From assembly GCF_027172205.1 (NCBI RefSeq), contig NC_070616.1, positions 15,304,001 to 15,368,000 on the forward strand: a stretch of 64,000 bases of DNA, read 5' to 3'. Position numbers and translations under genes: made by a program. The notes beneath the pieces were generated by a model, which made no database searches, was not told the DNA's origin, and was given only the letters and a program-made list of their open reading frames with translations. Shown one piece after another: positions 52,322 through 63,784 of the stretch (the stretch's first letter is position 1; the number at the start of each line of letters is the position of its first letter). The DNA is from Podarcis raffonei (Eukaryota > Chordata > Lepidosauria > Squamata > Lacertidae).

Positions 52322-54827
52322 ACTTCTTCCGAGTGCTGGGCTCACCTTGATGGAGCCGGACATTCTCCAAAGCCACGCAGACACGAACCCGTGTGGCCGA
52401 GTCCCTGAGCCAGGGCCTCAGTCCCCAGCACCTGTGGGCAAAGGGATGCCCGGGATGGTCCAGGGCGGGCTGAGCACCCTGTACCTGCACTTTCTCTCCT
52501 TGCGGGTGGGGCTCCTGGACTGGTATTTCTGCTTCAAGCAAATCCAGTGGGACCTCCTGCGGTGGATCCACGCCTCCTTCGAACTGGCCACTGACTTCTT
52601 TTTCTGCTGGGCCCAAAACATCCTCTTGGCTTCCATGATGCTTCTGCTGCTGGCCTGGAGGGCTCGGGACGGAGCCAAGGAACGCGGGTGGAGATCAGTG
52701 CTACGGGGCTTGGTGAGGGGGCCCCAAAGGAGGTTGGGTCCTGAGGAGGAGGGCAGGGGAGCCGGGGCTGAATCCTGACCCTTCTATGTACTTGGAAGCC
52801 TTTATCGAAAGCAGCTTCTCCAGAGCCTCGCAGAGAGCAGCTTGCGGCAATAGCCAGTAATGGAAACATAGAGGTAGAATTGGAAAGGATCAATCTTGTC
52901 CAACCCTCTACAATGGAGGAAAGATGCTCTCTGCCTTCAGACTTAGGACCCCATCTGCCCTCTCTACTTACAGCAGCATCCTGCGACTTTAAACAGGTAA
53001 CGGCTTCTCACCAAAGAACCCTGGGAAGTGCAGTTTCTTAATGGAGCTGAGGGTTGCTAGGAGACTCGGATTCCCCTTGCGGAGTGACAGTTTCTCAAGA
53101 GCGGTTTGACCGTTGCTGTTTTCCCTTTGGGAACCGTAGAGGAATACGGTCACCTCACGATTCTCAGCATCCTCGACAAAATGCTGTGTCCTGGGATTCC
53201 GCATCCTTGACAAGCTGTTTCCCAGAATTCTTTATGGGGAGGGAAGCTGAGATTGTTTAAAGTGTTACGATGCTGAAGGAGCGTCTCCCCCCATCGTTCA
53301 GCCCGGACACTGAGGTCCAGCTCCGAGGGTCTTCTGGTGGTTCCCTCCCCGCGAGAAGTGAAGCTACAGGGAACCAGAGAGAGGGCCTTCTTGGTAGTGG
53401 CGACATCCCATCAGATGTCAAGGAAATAAATAAATAACTGACTTTTAGAAGACATCTGAAGACAGCCCTGTTTAAGGAAGTTTTTAACATTTGATGCTTT
53501 ATTGAATTTTTAATACCTGTTGGGAGCCGCCCAGAGGCTGGGGAAACCCAGCCAGATGGGTGAGGTATAAATTTATTATTATTATTATTATTTATTATTA
53601 TTAAATGGATAGTTCAGATGGGACCTTAAATTCTGAAAGGCCCAACACAAAAGGAAGAAGGAATTGGGGAGAGGGCCTGCCATGGCCGCAAGGAGGCTGG
53701 CCGTGGCTATAGATAGCCTCTGCAGGACTTGGCTCTGTCCTTTACAATTTGGGGGGGGTGGCTCTTGGCCTCCCGTAGATGCCGCCCCCCCCCCCGTTCT
53801 TAGATGTTCTTTCTGGTGGTGGTAGCAGCCGGGGAGCAAGCTCCTGCAATGCCGCTCTTTCTCTGGCTGACGGTTGATCCCAAGTTGGTTGTCCGCCACA
53901 CCTCCCCACTTCCTGGGAAGCAGAGAGCTGGCCCCACATTGGCCCTAGATCACCAGGCAGAGGCCAGAGACTGCTTCCCGTCTCATCTGCCATCCTAGAG
54001 CAACTTCTTCTTTTTGTCCAGCATAGCAAACTCAACTGCAGGAAGGAGTAAGGATTTTAATTTGGTAATTGCGTTTGTAGACAGAAGTACCCTTTTATGA
54101 GCTCTGCTGTTTAAAATTATTTTGATTAGCTTGCCATTTTAACGATTTTGGATGGTTTAAAATGGTGATTTATTGTATGCAATTCGCCGCAATACTTATT
54201 ATACGTTTATTGCAATTATATCCCACTTTTCTCCCAAGGGAGCTCAAGGTGGCATACATGGTTCTCCTCCCACTCCTCATTTAATCCCCAAAACAATCCT
54301 GTGTGGTAGGTTAGTTTAAGAGAGGCAGTGACTGGCCCCCAAGGTCACCCAGTGAACTTTATGGCCGAGAGCAGATTCGAACCCTGGTCTCCCAGGTCCT
54401 AGCCTGACACTCTTAACCACTACACCACATTGGCTCTGGTGGTATATATAAATGAATGACCGAGTCAATGCACGAGCCGTTCCTCCCAGCACGGCTGTTT
54501 GCCCTGCTGGGTGTGTATGGCATGTTGCTACTCCCTAATGAGCCCTCGCCTTTTCCTTGCCAGGCTCCGAAGGGTCTGATCACTCGGGTTTTTTCCCTGC
54601 TGAAGGCCTGCTGCCGATACCTCGAGAGCCTTGTGGCTCGGGTCATTTGGGGTCTGGCTTTCCGCTTGACTTGCCCCATTGCCTGCATCACCCAGGCCCT
54701 GGAAAGCACCTTTCAGCATGCTGTCGAAATAGCAAGCGAGGAGGAAGATGAAGATGAGGAAGAGACTGCGCTGGTGCCAATGCCATGCCGCGCCACCTTT
54801 CTCCCTAAGCAAGAGGAGCGGACCTAG
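52322..54827 (+). CDS. TMEM270: TMEM270-like membrane protein, last two exons (52322-52712 and 54564-54827)
   Basis: The first exon seen follows a good acceptor (GTCTTTTTATTTCACAG) and ends at the donor TTG|GTGAGG, phase 0. The last exon follows CCTTTTCCTTGCCAG, phase 0, and ends in TAG at 54825-54827. Together they give about 217 residues. The first exon has a P-rich leader then hydrophobic helices (GGLSTLYLHFLSLRVGLLDW; then TDFFFCWAQNILLASMMLLL followed by AWRARDG). The last exon has helices (LITRVFSLLKACCRYLESLV, WGLAFRLTCPIACITQALES) and an acidic tail EEEDEDEEE. From memory this order and the TDxFxxxxxxxLxxxxLLLxxWR and LESTFQHAVEIA blocks resemble mammalian TMEM270 (WBSCR28; function unknown, roughly 265 residues). 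A frame-compatible ATG at 52350 could be the start if the upstream exon is noncoding; otherwise exon 1 was not found. The name is tentative; the gene structure is firmer. Confidence 0.6.
53260..53615 (+). mobile_element. L2 LINE 3' end in the TMEM270-like intron
   Basis: Encodes a decayed L2 C-terminus (ERAFLVVATSHQMS.., KTFRRHLK-like) followed by CTGTTGGGAGCCGCCCAGAG..CAGCCAGATGGGTGAGGTAT and an ATT tail. Confidence 0.85.
54190..54437 (-). mobile_element. tRNA-derived SINE with MIR-like core, copy 2
   Basis: The complement reads GAGCCAATGTGGTGTAGTGG (A-box), AGGGTTCGAATCTG (B-box), then GGGTGACCTTGGGGGCCAGT (core, like the MIR GTGACCTTGGGCAAGTCAC) and the tail. It lies in the intron, shortly before the last TMEM270-like exon. 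Confidence 0.85.
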
Positions 54828-54836
54828 CTGGCGTTC

Positions 54837-54842
54837 AATAAA
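54837..54842 (+). terminator. Poly-A signal of the TMEM270-like gene
   Basis: AATAAA 10 bases after the TAG stop, giving a very short 3' untranslated region. It supports 54564-54827 as the true last exon. Confidence 0.7.
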
Positions 54843-55114
54843 TGGCACTGGAAGCGAGCCTGGCTGTCTGCTTGATTCCTAGGAACGGTACGGTACGATA
54901 TCTTCAATGTCATAGTCCCATACAGAACAATGAAATTGAAAAACTACGTAAAACATTCAAAACCCAACAAGCCTGCTGTCCCAGCTATCCCAACCTGGTT
55001 AGTCCCCTAAAAACTCTGATATCCATTTTAAAATACAATATACTCCCATACAGACTCCTTACAATGCATTTAAAACCAAAATCGCATTTGGGTAGAAACT
55101 TGTTTCTCAGGTGA

Positions 55115-55800
55115 CTAGTCTTTATAACTGTACTTTCTTCCAGTAGGCAGAAGCTGAAAGAAATCATTTCCAGGGTGCGCACTGTCCTGCGCTATCTCTG
55201 CAGCTTTCTTATGGCACCTGGAAGCATAGATTTGATCTAGGTGGGAAGAGTGCACCCAATTATTCTCTCCACAGTCTTTACGACCCTGGACATCATTGTT
55301 TTTTCCCTGGCCTTGCAGCTCCCAAACCACACACAGACCATAAGTCAATACACTCTCCACAGTACAACGGTAAAATGCCATCAACAGGTCCTTTGAGAGA
55401 TTGTTTTTCCGGAGGATTCTCAGAAAATATAACCTCTGCTGTTCTCTCTTCATCAGGCCTTTGCTGTTTTCTCCCCAGGTTAGGTCATCTCTCAACTCCA
55501 TTCCCAGAAATCGAAACACAGAGACCTGTTCCACGCCCTTCCCCTCAATAATAAGTGGCTGAATATTCAATTTACATTTTCTAAAGTCCACAATAATCTC
55601 TTTTGTTTTCTTTAAGGAGTAAGTTGTTTTTTCCTGCACCACTCCCCCAACTGCTCAACTTCCTTTCTATATGCCGCCTCCCCCTCTCCAGCCGTGATTA
55701 AACCAACCACCGTTATATCATCTGCAAACTTAATGATCTTATTACTGGGGTATTTGGGGACACAGCCAGCTGTGTACCCGATCAGATGCGGAGCTATCCT
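55115..55800 (-). mobile_element. Rex1/Babar-like LINE reverse transcriptase fragment
   Basis: Minus strand: IIKFADDITVVGLITAG near 55720 (the FADD form of the catalytic box), then EVEQLGEW, KTKEIIVDFRKCKLNIQPL, VFRFLGMELRDDLTWGENSK, REQQRLYFLRILRKNNLSKD and FYRCTVESVLTYGLCVVWEL. This is the RT palm-thumb region of LINEs common in fish and reptiles. A frame change near 55640 separates the catalytic box from the rest. Confidence 0.7.
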
Positions 55801-56233
55801 TTGACATTCTCATTGCTCTTAATTTTGTAATACAGTTCTGTAGCCAAAACATACACACAAACATATACACGCTAGTCTGCCTTTTGACCAGGAGGGAGCG
55901 CTCTTGATCTACATTTCTGGGTCATTCCCCAGAGCCAAAAGGCAAAACTTTGCTTCTTTAAGCAGTCTTTTGGTGATCTTCTCCTGTCTTAACGCTGATG
56001 GTTAATGATGCTGGCAGCACAGCAGGTTGGAACGAGAGTCGTGCCAAAATCTGCCCTTCGTTTTCTGAAAGCTCCCCCCGTCCCGCTGTGAAAGAGGCTC
56101 CCATTTTTATGTTTCATTCTCGGGGCGTGTTAGAATTTCAGTGGATGCAAAGTTTTGAGATTACCTTACGGCTGCGGTGTGTTTTGTGTTTTCTTTGCAG
56201 TAGGACATTTCTCCAGCAGTTTCCTGACCAACC
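55801..56233. other. Stretch without a recognisable gene
   Basis: No motif or known repeat recognised. Short open frames only. Confidence 0.35.
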
Positions 56234-56370
56234 ATAGAATTGTAGAGTTTGAAGGAGCCACGAGGGTCATCTAACTCCAACCGCCTGCATTGCAGGAATC
56301 TTTTTGCCCAACATGGGACTCGAACCCATTACCCTGAGATTAAAAGTCTCATGCTGTACCCATGGAGCTT
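56234..56370 (-). mobile_element. tRNA-derived SINE
   Basis: The complement has the tRNA-like head (CATGGGTACAGCATGAGACT, GGGTTCGAGTCCCATG) and the tail CCTGCAATGCAGGCGG..CTACAATTCTATGG. Same family as 50955-51105. Confidence 0.8.
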
Positions 56371-56374
56371 ACCT

Positions 56375-57770
56375 TGTTTGGTAAAAAGGGTTTTCTCAAG
56401 ATTGTGAAATCTACAACAGGCACACGTTTCAAAATCAGGCCTTTTATTGTATTCAATTTTAGTCAAATATTTATAAACCGTGCTTGCGTAAAAATGGCTG
56501 CGGGCTAGAAATTCAACACAAGACTTTTGAAATTTGTTTGGGAGTTCGGCTAAGTAAATCTACAAGACTGATGCATATAGCTGTGCCCCTATATAGCATG
56601 TTGGGTGAGAAACCTCTGAAGAGAATTTTGAAAAGGGTTCAGGGTGGCAAATTTGTTCCAGCTTTTAATTTTTGAAATCCAAGAGAAACCGTTTTTTGTG
56701 TGTTTTTTTTTTAACAGACACACCAATAGCGCCCCCTGGTGACTTGTGCACCTCTTTGCACATTTCAGGGTGCAGGATTAATGCTCCTTGAAGAAAGCAG
56801 GTGGGTGAGTGAGCTCTGGCTGCGTTCCTTACAGCCAGAATCGCAGAAGCATGCAAGAAATGGAAATAATGTTCATCATCGTCCCTTTCCTTCCACACCA
56901 TGGTCTGGCAGAGGGATAAACCGAGCCCTTAACATCCCCCCCCCTTTCAACAGCAGGGTTCAGCCCAGACTTTGAACATCATCCTGGCCCTGTGTTGTTG
57001 GATTGCCCAGACATCCTTCATGGCTGTCAGAGCCTCTGTTCTCCCGCTCTTAAAAACCATTACTTTAATAGCTTGTTTCACACGTTTAGCACTTTGTTTC
57101 CATTGCTAATTGAGTCGGCGGGTCCCCTTACAAGATCAACAGGCAGGGTCACCCTCCTTCGCATTCTCCACTTGCTCGCTGGCTGGACGAGGCCCGGACG
57201 CCTGGCTCGCCTCGCAAGCTGACATTCCTGAGCCGGTCCCTCTGACAGGCCGGGCCTTTTTTCGCTGAGAAATTCTCAAATTAGCTGGCGCTTTCCTAGA
57301 CGCCGTGTTCCCAGGGGCTGGCGTTCGGCTCGGGCAGGCAACAGCTGTGCAAACAGCTCCGCTCACCTCTGGCGGGTGCCAGCTGGCGGGGAGTAATGCT
57401 CGGCACTGGGAAAGAGGGAGGGGGTGCCAGAGGCAAAGCCAGGACTTGAAGCCCAGATGCCCCATTGAGGTGCCTCTGGACTCAACCCCCACCCCCATTC
57501 CCTTTGGCGGCACCTGCGCAGCCTGACGCCAGCCCAGGCAGGTACAGGGCAAGTCGCGTTTTGCTCTGCAGTGGGGGCATCGAGGGGACTGGCTGAGCAG
57601 GGAGGGTGCTGGCTTGTTGGGAACGCTGCCCCATACTGGGATGCTGGACACCTGCGGCCTTCCAGATGTTTGCTGGATTCCAGCAGCCAGGCTGATCAGA
57701 GATGGCAATGGGCAGTGCTTTATTTTTAAAGAAAAATGTGCCACACTTGTAACGTGGGGGGGAAAGGTGC
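56375..57770. other. Stretch without a recognisable gene
   Basis: Mixed composition with CpG-rich parts at 57130-57380. Long open frames on both strands (up to 202 codons at 57136-57744) are proline- and serine-rich, without domain or splice support. A fragment near 57650-57700 belongs to a dispersed repeat. Confidence 0.4.
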
Positions 57771-57775
57771 TGGTA

Positions 57776-58006
57776 CAGTGGTACCTCAGGTTACAGATGC
57801 TTCAGGTTACATACGCTTCAGGTTACAGACTCCGCTAACCTAGAAATAGTACCTCAGGTTAAGAACTTTGCTTCAGGATGAGAACAGAAATTGTGCGGTG
57901 GCAGCGGAAGACCCCATTAGCTAAAGTGGTACCTCAGGTTAAGAACTGTTTCAGGTTAAGAATGGACCTTCGGAACGAATTAAGTTCTTAACCCGAGGTA
58001 CCACTG
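57776..58006. mobile_element. pogo/Tigger-like MITE, 231 bp
   Basis: CAGTGGTACCTCAGGTTACA ... TAACCCGAGGTACCACTG. TA lies on the left (57774-57775) and TG on the right. The inner units repeat the AGGTTA phrase. Confidence 0.85.
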
Positions 58007-58074
58007 TGCTGTGTACCCTTGAGTACATCCAGGAAAAAGCACTGGTGATTGGGGAGTTGTGGTCACAAAGTTGT

Positions 58075-58290
58075 AGAACTGTCGAGTTGCAAGGGACCCC
58101 ATGGGTCATCTAGTCCAACCCTCGGTGATGCAGGAATCGTAATGGAAGAATCCCTGGCAGAGGGCCACCCAACCGCTCTTTAAAAAGCTCCAAGGAAGCA
58201 GAGCCCACCACCATCCAAAGGAGTCTTGTTCTGCTGTCGAAAAGTTGTCACCGTCGGGAATTTTTTCCAGATATTTAGGTGGGGTGTTGG
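58075..58290 (-). mobile_element. CR1 3' end
   Basis: The plus strand reads GGGACCCCATGGGTCATCTA, then CCCAACCGCTCTTTAAAAAG and GTCTTGTTCTGCTGTCGAAA..GTTGTCACCGTCGGGAATTT, the complement of the CR1 C-terminal coding and tail region as at 34651-34870. Confidence 0.75.
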
Positions 58291-58825
58291 TTTGAGTCTG
58301 GGCTTTTATGGGGCAGCAAAGCTCAACTCCGGAAGCAGAAACAAGAGCACCCTGAGCATGTACAGAGTCCATCCCCTCGGCTGCTGCAAGAATTAAAAAA
58401 AAACACACCCAATGATTACGTGGGAAGCGCTTTCGTGAGAAGCCCCTGTGCCTCCTTTCATAGCTGTCAGCTTTCAGATTTGAAAATAAGGGATCGGCAG
58501 CCTCGGAAAAAAGGGATCAGCAGCCTCACCTGTCCCGGGGACAGTCTACGGGATATCTAACAATCCAGGATAGCAGCAGGAAGCAGTGGGAAATGGCGCT
58601 GGAATAAGGGAATTTCCCACAAAGAAAGGGAAGGTGGACAGCTATGGCCTCCTTTTAGAAAATAAAACTGGCTGCCTGCACCCAGTCTGGAGATTTCCCA
58701 CCTGAACAGAACCCTGCATTGCTTATGAAAGGAGGACAGTTGTCTCAGAAACAGCTGGTCGGACTCAAAAACTCCCAATTTCTGCAGAGCTGAGGGGAAC
58801 AAAGCTGCTTTATCCCCGTTTTCCC

Positions 58826-58984
58826 ATCTAGCCCAGTAGTGTCGACACTGACTGGCAAAAACGGCTCTCCAGAGTTTCAGGAAGGAACAAACATTTCCAG
58901 CCTTGGAGATGCCAGGAGGGATCAAACCTGCGACCTTCTGCATACGGAGTAAAAGCTCTGCCACTGAGCTATGGTGGTTCCCCC
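58826..58984 (-). mobile_element. tRNA-derived SINE with TAGACA-type body
   Basis: The complement starts GGGGGAACCACCATAGCTCA, continues with GTGGCAGAGC (A-box), GCAGGTTTGATCCCTCC (B-box) and a body CCTGAAACTCTGGAGAGCCG..GTCAGTGTCGACACTACTGG. The body phrase also occurs in the 0.5-kb dispersed repeats. Confidence 0.8.
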
Positions 58985-59689
58985 GATTCTGAGGCTGTTT
59001 GAAAGAGGGACAGGCTGCTTTTGTGTGTATGAGAGAGGAGAGATGAACCATCTTTCAGTCAAAACTCCTTCCAGTCCTCTCCAAATAAAGAGCTTGACTC
59101 TGGCCTCTGTTCAGTTTGGGGACATAGCAAACTTGTTAACCTCAAGCAGTGATTTTTGGTTAAGCCTCCCTGGGTGGGGTGGGGGGGCACTCACCCTGGG
59201 GACCTCTCTCAAAGCCAAAGGCATTTCTTGGCCTGGGTGTTTATTGCCCCGCAGAGACTTTTTTTACAGGGCAGAAATATCACAAGATCTGGCGGGGAGA
59301 GGGAATGACTTCATGTTCTTCCAGGCTCAGGCATCACCCAACAGCATTCCAAGAGCATTATCAGGAACCGTCGAAATGCCCCGGTGGAAACGCAGAACTT
59401 GGAGGACGGAGCTGGGTTTGGGGCATGATCCGGAGGGACGTCTTTGGCCTCACCCAAGCTCTGCACATGAGGAATGGCTGCTTGGGCAGGAGATGCCCCG
59501 GAGGATTATGGTCCAGATTGACTCTCCCTTGTGCTTTCTCGAAAGCCACCGCCTTCTAGGCCTTTTCGCATTGACTTTGGGTTCCCATCAGGCTCCCAAA
59601 TGGAACCAAAAGAAAAACAAAATGTGAAAGGCTTTGTAAGTGCTTGGCATCGTGGTTTCAAAGAAAGGGAGCAAGTTTGCAGGAGCAGG
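58985..59689. other. Stretch without a recognisable gene
   Basis: Open frames of up to 218 codons occur on the plus strand (58971-59627), but they have no recognisable domain, and codon usage and splice context do not support a gene. Confidence 0.4.
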
Positions 59690-60110
59690 GGGCAAATTTG
59701 GGGTTCTGCATCCTGTTCTTACAGTGGCCAAGCAGATGCATCCAAGGGAAGCCCCCAAGCAGGACTGGCACATGAGCTGACCCTCTTCTTTTGATTCACA
59801 ACCACTGGAATTCAGAAGCATTACTGCCACCAACAGTGGACGTTGAGCCAAGCCACCTTTTCCAGTCAGTAGCTGTTGATAAAGCCATATCCTCCAGGAA
59901 TCTGCCCAATCCGCCTTTAGCCATCCAGGTTGGTGGCCATCGCTGCCTCCTGCGGGAGGGAGTTCCAGAGTTTAACTCTGTGCTGCGTGAAGAAGCACTT
60001 TCTCTTACCTGTCCAGAATATCTCGACATTTGGCTCCACTTGGATGTCCACAAGTTCTAGTGTCATGAGAGAGGGAGAAAAACTGAATGTTACACTTAAG
60101 GCACAATACA
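59690..60110 (-). mobile_element. CR1-like LINE 3' end
   Basis: Minus strand: ELVDIQVEPNVEIFWTGKRK, CFFTQHRVKLWNSLPQEAAM and ATNLDGF.., the CR1-group C-terminus, followed by a tail with ACAGTGGCCAAGCAGATGCA (plus strand), which is shared with 61905-62065. Confidence 0.75.
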
Positions 60111-60373
60111 GATCTGGGTAATAGCTGGGCATTCCATTTCTCATTCCAGAAGTCATGGTATATAATTTAATAGGTACAGCACCTATTAGTGACTGACCCA
60201 CTCTGCAATCTTCATCTTCAATCTGTGTCCAAAATGCAGGCTTCAGCATAAAGCCCATTTACTCACTCACTCACCCACCCCCTGCATTGTGTCATCAAGT
60301 GTTCTGGAGAACTCAACAACTTAAATCCTGTTTGGAGACATTTTACATGGTCCTAGCCCTACGTGGGGATACC

Positions 60374-60778
60374 ATTAGGGATGGACGTGGGTGGCACTGT
60401 GATCTAAACCACTGAGCCTCTTGGATTTGTTGATCAGAAGGCTGGCGGCTCGAATCCCTGCAACAGGGTGAGCTCCTGTTGCTCTGTCTCAGCTCCTGCC
60501 AACCTAGCAGTTTGAAAGCATGCCAGTGCAAGTAGATAAATAGGTACCGCTGCGGCAGGAAGGTAAACGGTGTTTCCGTGCATTTTGATTTCCGTCACGG
60601 TGTTCCGTTGCACCAGAAGCAGTTTAGTCCTGCTGGCCACACGACCTGGAAAGCTATCTGTGGACATACACCAGCTCCCTTGGCCTGAAAGCGAGATGAG
60701 CACCACAACCCCGTAGTCGCCTTTGACTGGACGTAACCAGGGGTCCTTTACCTTTACCTCTTACCTATTAGGGATGGA
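60374..60778 (+). mobile_element. Saurian tRNA-derived SINE with 12-bp target duplication
   Basis: ATTAGGGATGGA is found at 60374-60385 and 60767-60778. The tRNA-like head is GTGGCACTGTGATCTAAACC and GGCTCGAATCCC. The body is AAGTAGATAAATAGGTACCG..AGGTAAACGGTGTTTCCGTG and the tail is GGGGTCCTTTACCTTTACC, the Bov-B-like end of squamate Sauria-type SINEs. Complete copy. Confidence 0.93.
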
Positions 60779-61904
60779 ACCTGGCACCTTCTGCATGCAG
60801 AGCTACGGCCATCCTCCACCCCAAAGAAGCCACCTGAGCACCCATGCAGCCAGTCCTCTTGAAGGAGCAGGTGTGATGCTCCAATAGGCCATTTGAGGAC
60901 ATTGGCTGCTACGGCAGAGGGATGGGGCTTTGGGGTAGGTGCTGAGGAGAAGGAACCCCCCACCCCTGGGAACGTTCAGCCAGAGCGTTCTGTGCGTTTA
61001 ATCCCACATTCGGCCGGGCGTGCCAGAGCGCGCGGAGCTAGCCCTCCTATTGGCTGCCAACGCCGCTCTGCTCCGGGGCTGATTTACAGCCTCGCCCTGC
61101 TGCTCCTCGCTACCTGGTCGACAGCCATGTGGGTTTGCAGGCCAGCACCAAATGCCTTCGTGACAGCTCAGCTGGCTGTGAGTGCCGGGCAGGAATGTCT
61201 GGATTTATGAGCTGGGAAACCGGGCCATTGTCCAAGCCCTCCCTGGGGGCTCGTGGTGCTGAGTGGAGCTTTGGGGCACTTGCAGGAGGGCCTAGGCTTG
61301 CCTTTCCTCACCGAGACGCCTTCTTCCTATGCTCTGGCCCCAGGTATCAGGTAATCCTCCCCCCCCAATAGGGAGAAACCCTGCCAACCCCCCATCCCTC
61401 GCCAGGAGAGCTTTCCTGACCCGTCCATCTCTTTGCGCGCTGAGTTGAAGATTGCAGTGCGAATTAGTTAATTAGTTGTCGTAAAATTATGAGCGCTTTT
61501 TGAAGTCATCCCATTTTGTTGCTTCAAGTGAGGGCCAGAAATCATTGCAAAAGGTTTTACCAACCAGGATTAGCAAGGTCGGACGATGAAGTCTTGAACT
61601 CGCAAACCACAAACTCGTTTAAGGCTTGGCTGACGTCAGCTGGGCAAAGGAGGTGTCCGGTGCCGGCAACGTCTCTCTGCAAGCACCAGGAGGAGAGCTC
61701 CCCTCAGCACACCCCTCCATAGTCCTTTGCACCTCATAAAAAAGGAATGGTGTGGCCTAGCTTGACCCCAAAGTCCCCACTCCCAGCAGCAGGAAGGTGA
61801 CAGCGCTGGGATGCACCCAGTCGGGTGGCCAGGGTGGCATAGAGAGCATCTAATGGGGATCTGAAAGGGCATCCTAATTTGAGTTTACTTGGAAAGAAGA
61901 GTCG
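60779..61904. other. Stretch without a recognisable gene
   Basis: Partly GC-rich (60960-61130). No convincing exon or repeat. Confidence 0.35.
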
Positions 61905-62065
61905 GCTGGATCAGGCCAGTGGCCTACCTAGTCCAGCATCCTGTTCTCACAGTGGCCAACCTAGATGCCCTTTATGGGAACAAGAGCAAAACAGCAACAT
62001 TCTCTTCTTCTGCTGTTTCCAGCAACTGGTGTTCAGAAGCATTGCTAAAACCAAATTGCTGACTG
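61905..62065 (-). mobile_element. CR1-like 3' tail
   Basis: Plus strand: GGATCAGGCCAGTGGCCTAC, CATCCTGTTCTCACAGTGGC and GCAACTGGTGTTCAGAAGCA, matching 59690-59825. Confidence 0.7.
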
Positions 62066-62638
62066 ATGTGAACGGAAAAGTGAACGCAAGCGGGGGAATA
62101 TGAAAGGAACCGAAACGGGATCAGTTTGCCTGTGGCTGCTCCCTGCTGGCCTTTCTTCCTCCTAGGACAACTTCTGCTCCTTGACTCTCTCTGGACTGTG
62201 GCCTTGGGAGTGCTGAGCTTCTCTCTGCCACTCTGCAGCTGAAAACAACCGTCTGGCTTGCCGTGTAAGCCTGGGGGCACCCAGGTGTCCGCTTCCCCAG
62301 CTCTTGGCAAGGGGCCTTTTCTTCTCCGAACATAACAGGCAGGCTGCCCGAGAACAGAGAACAGGAAGCCCACTTTGTATTAGGCTGGGAGGCGGAGGTC
62401 TGTGAGGGGTGCTTTAAGGTTCCCACCGGGAAGGGGGGAAGAACAGGGTGGTGGTGGCGGCGGCAGCGGTGGCATCGAGCCCCGCAATTGTCTCGCAGAC
62501 CCTGGAGAGACTGGCGCTACGAAGTGCTGCTTGGCCAAGGCTGAGCCTTGTGTATGGTTCTTGGCCTTGTCTGAGCCATTGGCCAGGTATGTAACTATCC
62601 CAGCCATTTCCTCTTGGTTCAAAAGGGAAAGGGGGTTT

Positions 62639-62680
62639 GGCTATAAATATCCCCTCCAGTCGGGAGGAAAACATTGCAGA
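62639..62680 (+). promoter_or_regulatory. Possible TATA-type core promoter
   Basis: GGCTATAAATATCCCC (TATAAATA at 62642-62649) lies between a GC-rich upstream part with GGGAAGGGG words and a GC-rich downstream part. A start about 30 bases downstream (near 62673) would fit. No downstream exon was recognised in the window. Confidence 0.3.
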
Positions 62681-63067
62681 CAGATTGCGTCCGTGGCAGG
62701 CGCGGCCAGCACCCCACTTTTCTTTCCGTCTCTGGCTCAGCGGCACTGGCTCAGCGGCAGGGACCCGGGCCAGCTCTGTCCCACATTGGCCGGTGATTGA
62801 TTGATCCCCCCCCCCCCCGTCCAACCCTGTGACTGGGGCCAAGTCTCCGGGTTACGTGCTTGAGGGTGCAGAGAGGGGACCGGGGGAAAGGGAGGCTGAG
62901 CTGGACCAGATGGTGCTATTGTCACTCAAACGGGGTTTTGGGGTCATTGGCTAGTTGGGGGACCAGTGGCTCTGTGGAAGAGCATCCATCAGTGTTTGCA
63001 ACTTGCAGAGGAGAGTAGTCTCTCATGCCTTCCAACATTTCTCCGATGAAAATAGGAACGTCTATTC

Positions 63068-63336
63068 AATAATAATAATAATAATAATAATAATACAGTC
63101 GTACCTTGGATCCCAAACGCCTTGCGAGTTGAACGTTTTGTCTCCTGAATGCTGCAAACCTAGAAGTGAGTGTTCCAGTTTGCAAATGTTCTTTGGAACC
63201 TGAACGTCCGGTGTGGCTTCTCATTGGCTGCAGCATCTTCCTGCAGATGACCGGAAGCCACGCTTTGGTTTCTGAACGTTTTGGAAGTTGAATGGATTTC
63301 TGGAACAGATTCCATTAGACTTCTGAGATACCACTG
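63068..63336. mobile_element. pogo/Tigger-like MITE (63096-63336) after an AAT microsatellite
   Basis: CAGTCGTACCTTGGATCCCA ... CTTCTGAGATACCACTG with TA outside (63094-63095, 63337-63338), preceded by about nine AAT units. The sequence (CGTTTTG..AACGCC, GGAAGTTGAATGGATTTCTG) resembles the 51135-52001 family. The ends are more diverged than in the other copies. Confidence 0.75.
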
Positions 63337-63344
63337 TAATAATA

Positions 63345-63555
63345 GTTTTTATTATTTGTACCCCACCCATCTGACTGGGTTGCCCCAGCCAATCTGGGGG
63401 GGATTCCAAAATAATAATAATAAAAACATTAAACATTCAAAAACTTCCCCATACACTTCTGCCTTCAGATGTCTTCTAAAGGTTGTATAGTTACCTATCT
63501 CTTTGGCTCGGGGGTCAAATAACTCCATACCCTCCAGCAGCGCAAGGAACATCGT
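63345..63555 (-). mobile_element. L2 LINE 3' end
   Basis: Minus strand: LEGMELFDPRAKEIGNYTTF, RRHLKAEVYGEVFECLMFLL, then the tail TTGGCTGGGGCAACCCAGTC (complement of 63360-63400). Confidence 0.85.
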
Positions 63556-63784
63556 AAGGAAAAGCAGGACATTCCGGGATCATATCAGAAACCAGGAAAG
63601 CTTTTGTAAATCCGGGATGGTCCCTGGAAAATGGGGACACTTGGGGACTCAACAGCAAAGGGTTGTCTCCCATACTAATCCTACTGAGAATAGGCCCATT
63701 AATAGATTTAGCTAGCTTGATTCCATTAATTTCAATGGGGAGTTGTGGGGGACACATTGTGCTCCTTCTGGGGTAGTTTGTCTA

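Noticed and set aside
57136-57744. 202-codon minus-strand open frame
   Set aside because: Pro/Ser/Ala-rich without domain, overlaps a dispersed-repeat fragment, and comparable open frames exist on the opposite strand; likely chance in GC-rich DNA.
58971-59627. 218-codon plus-strand frame as a host gene
   Set aside because: No domain, no splice or start context, partly overlaps SINE sequence at its start.
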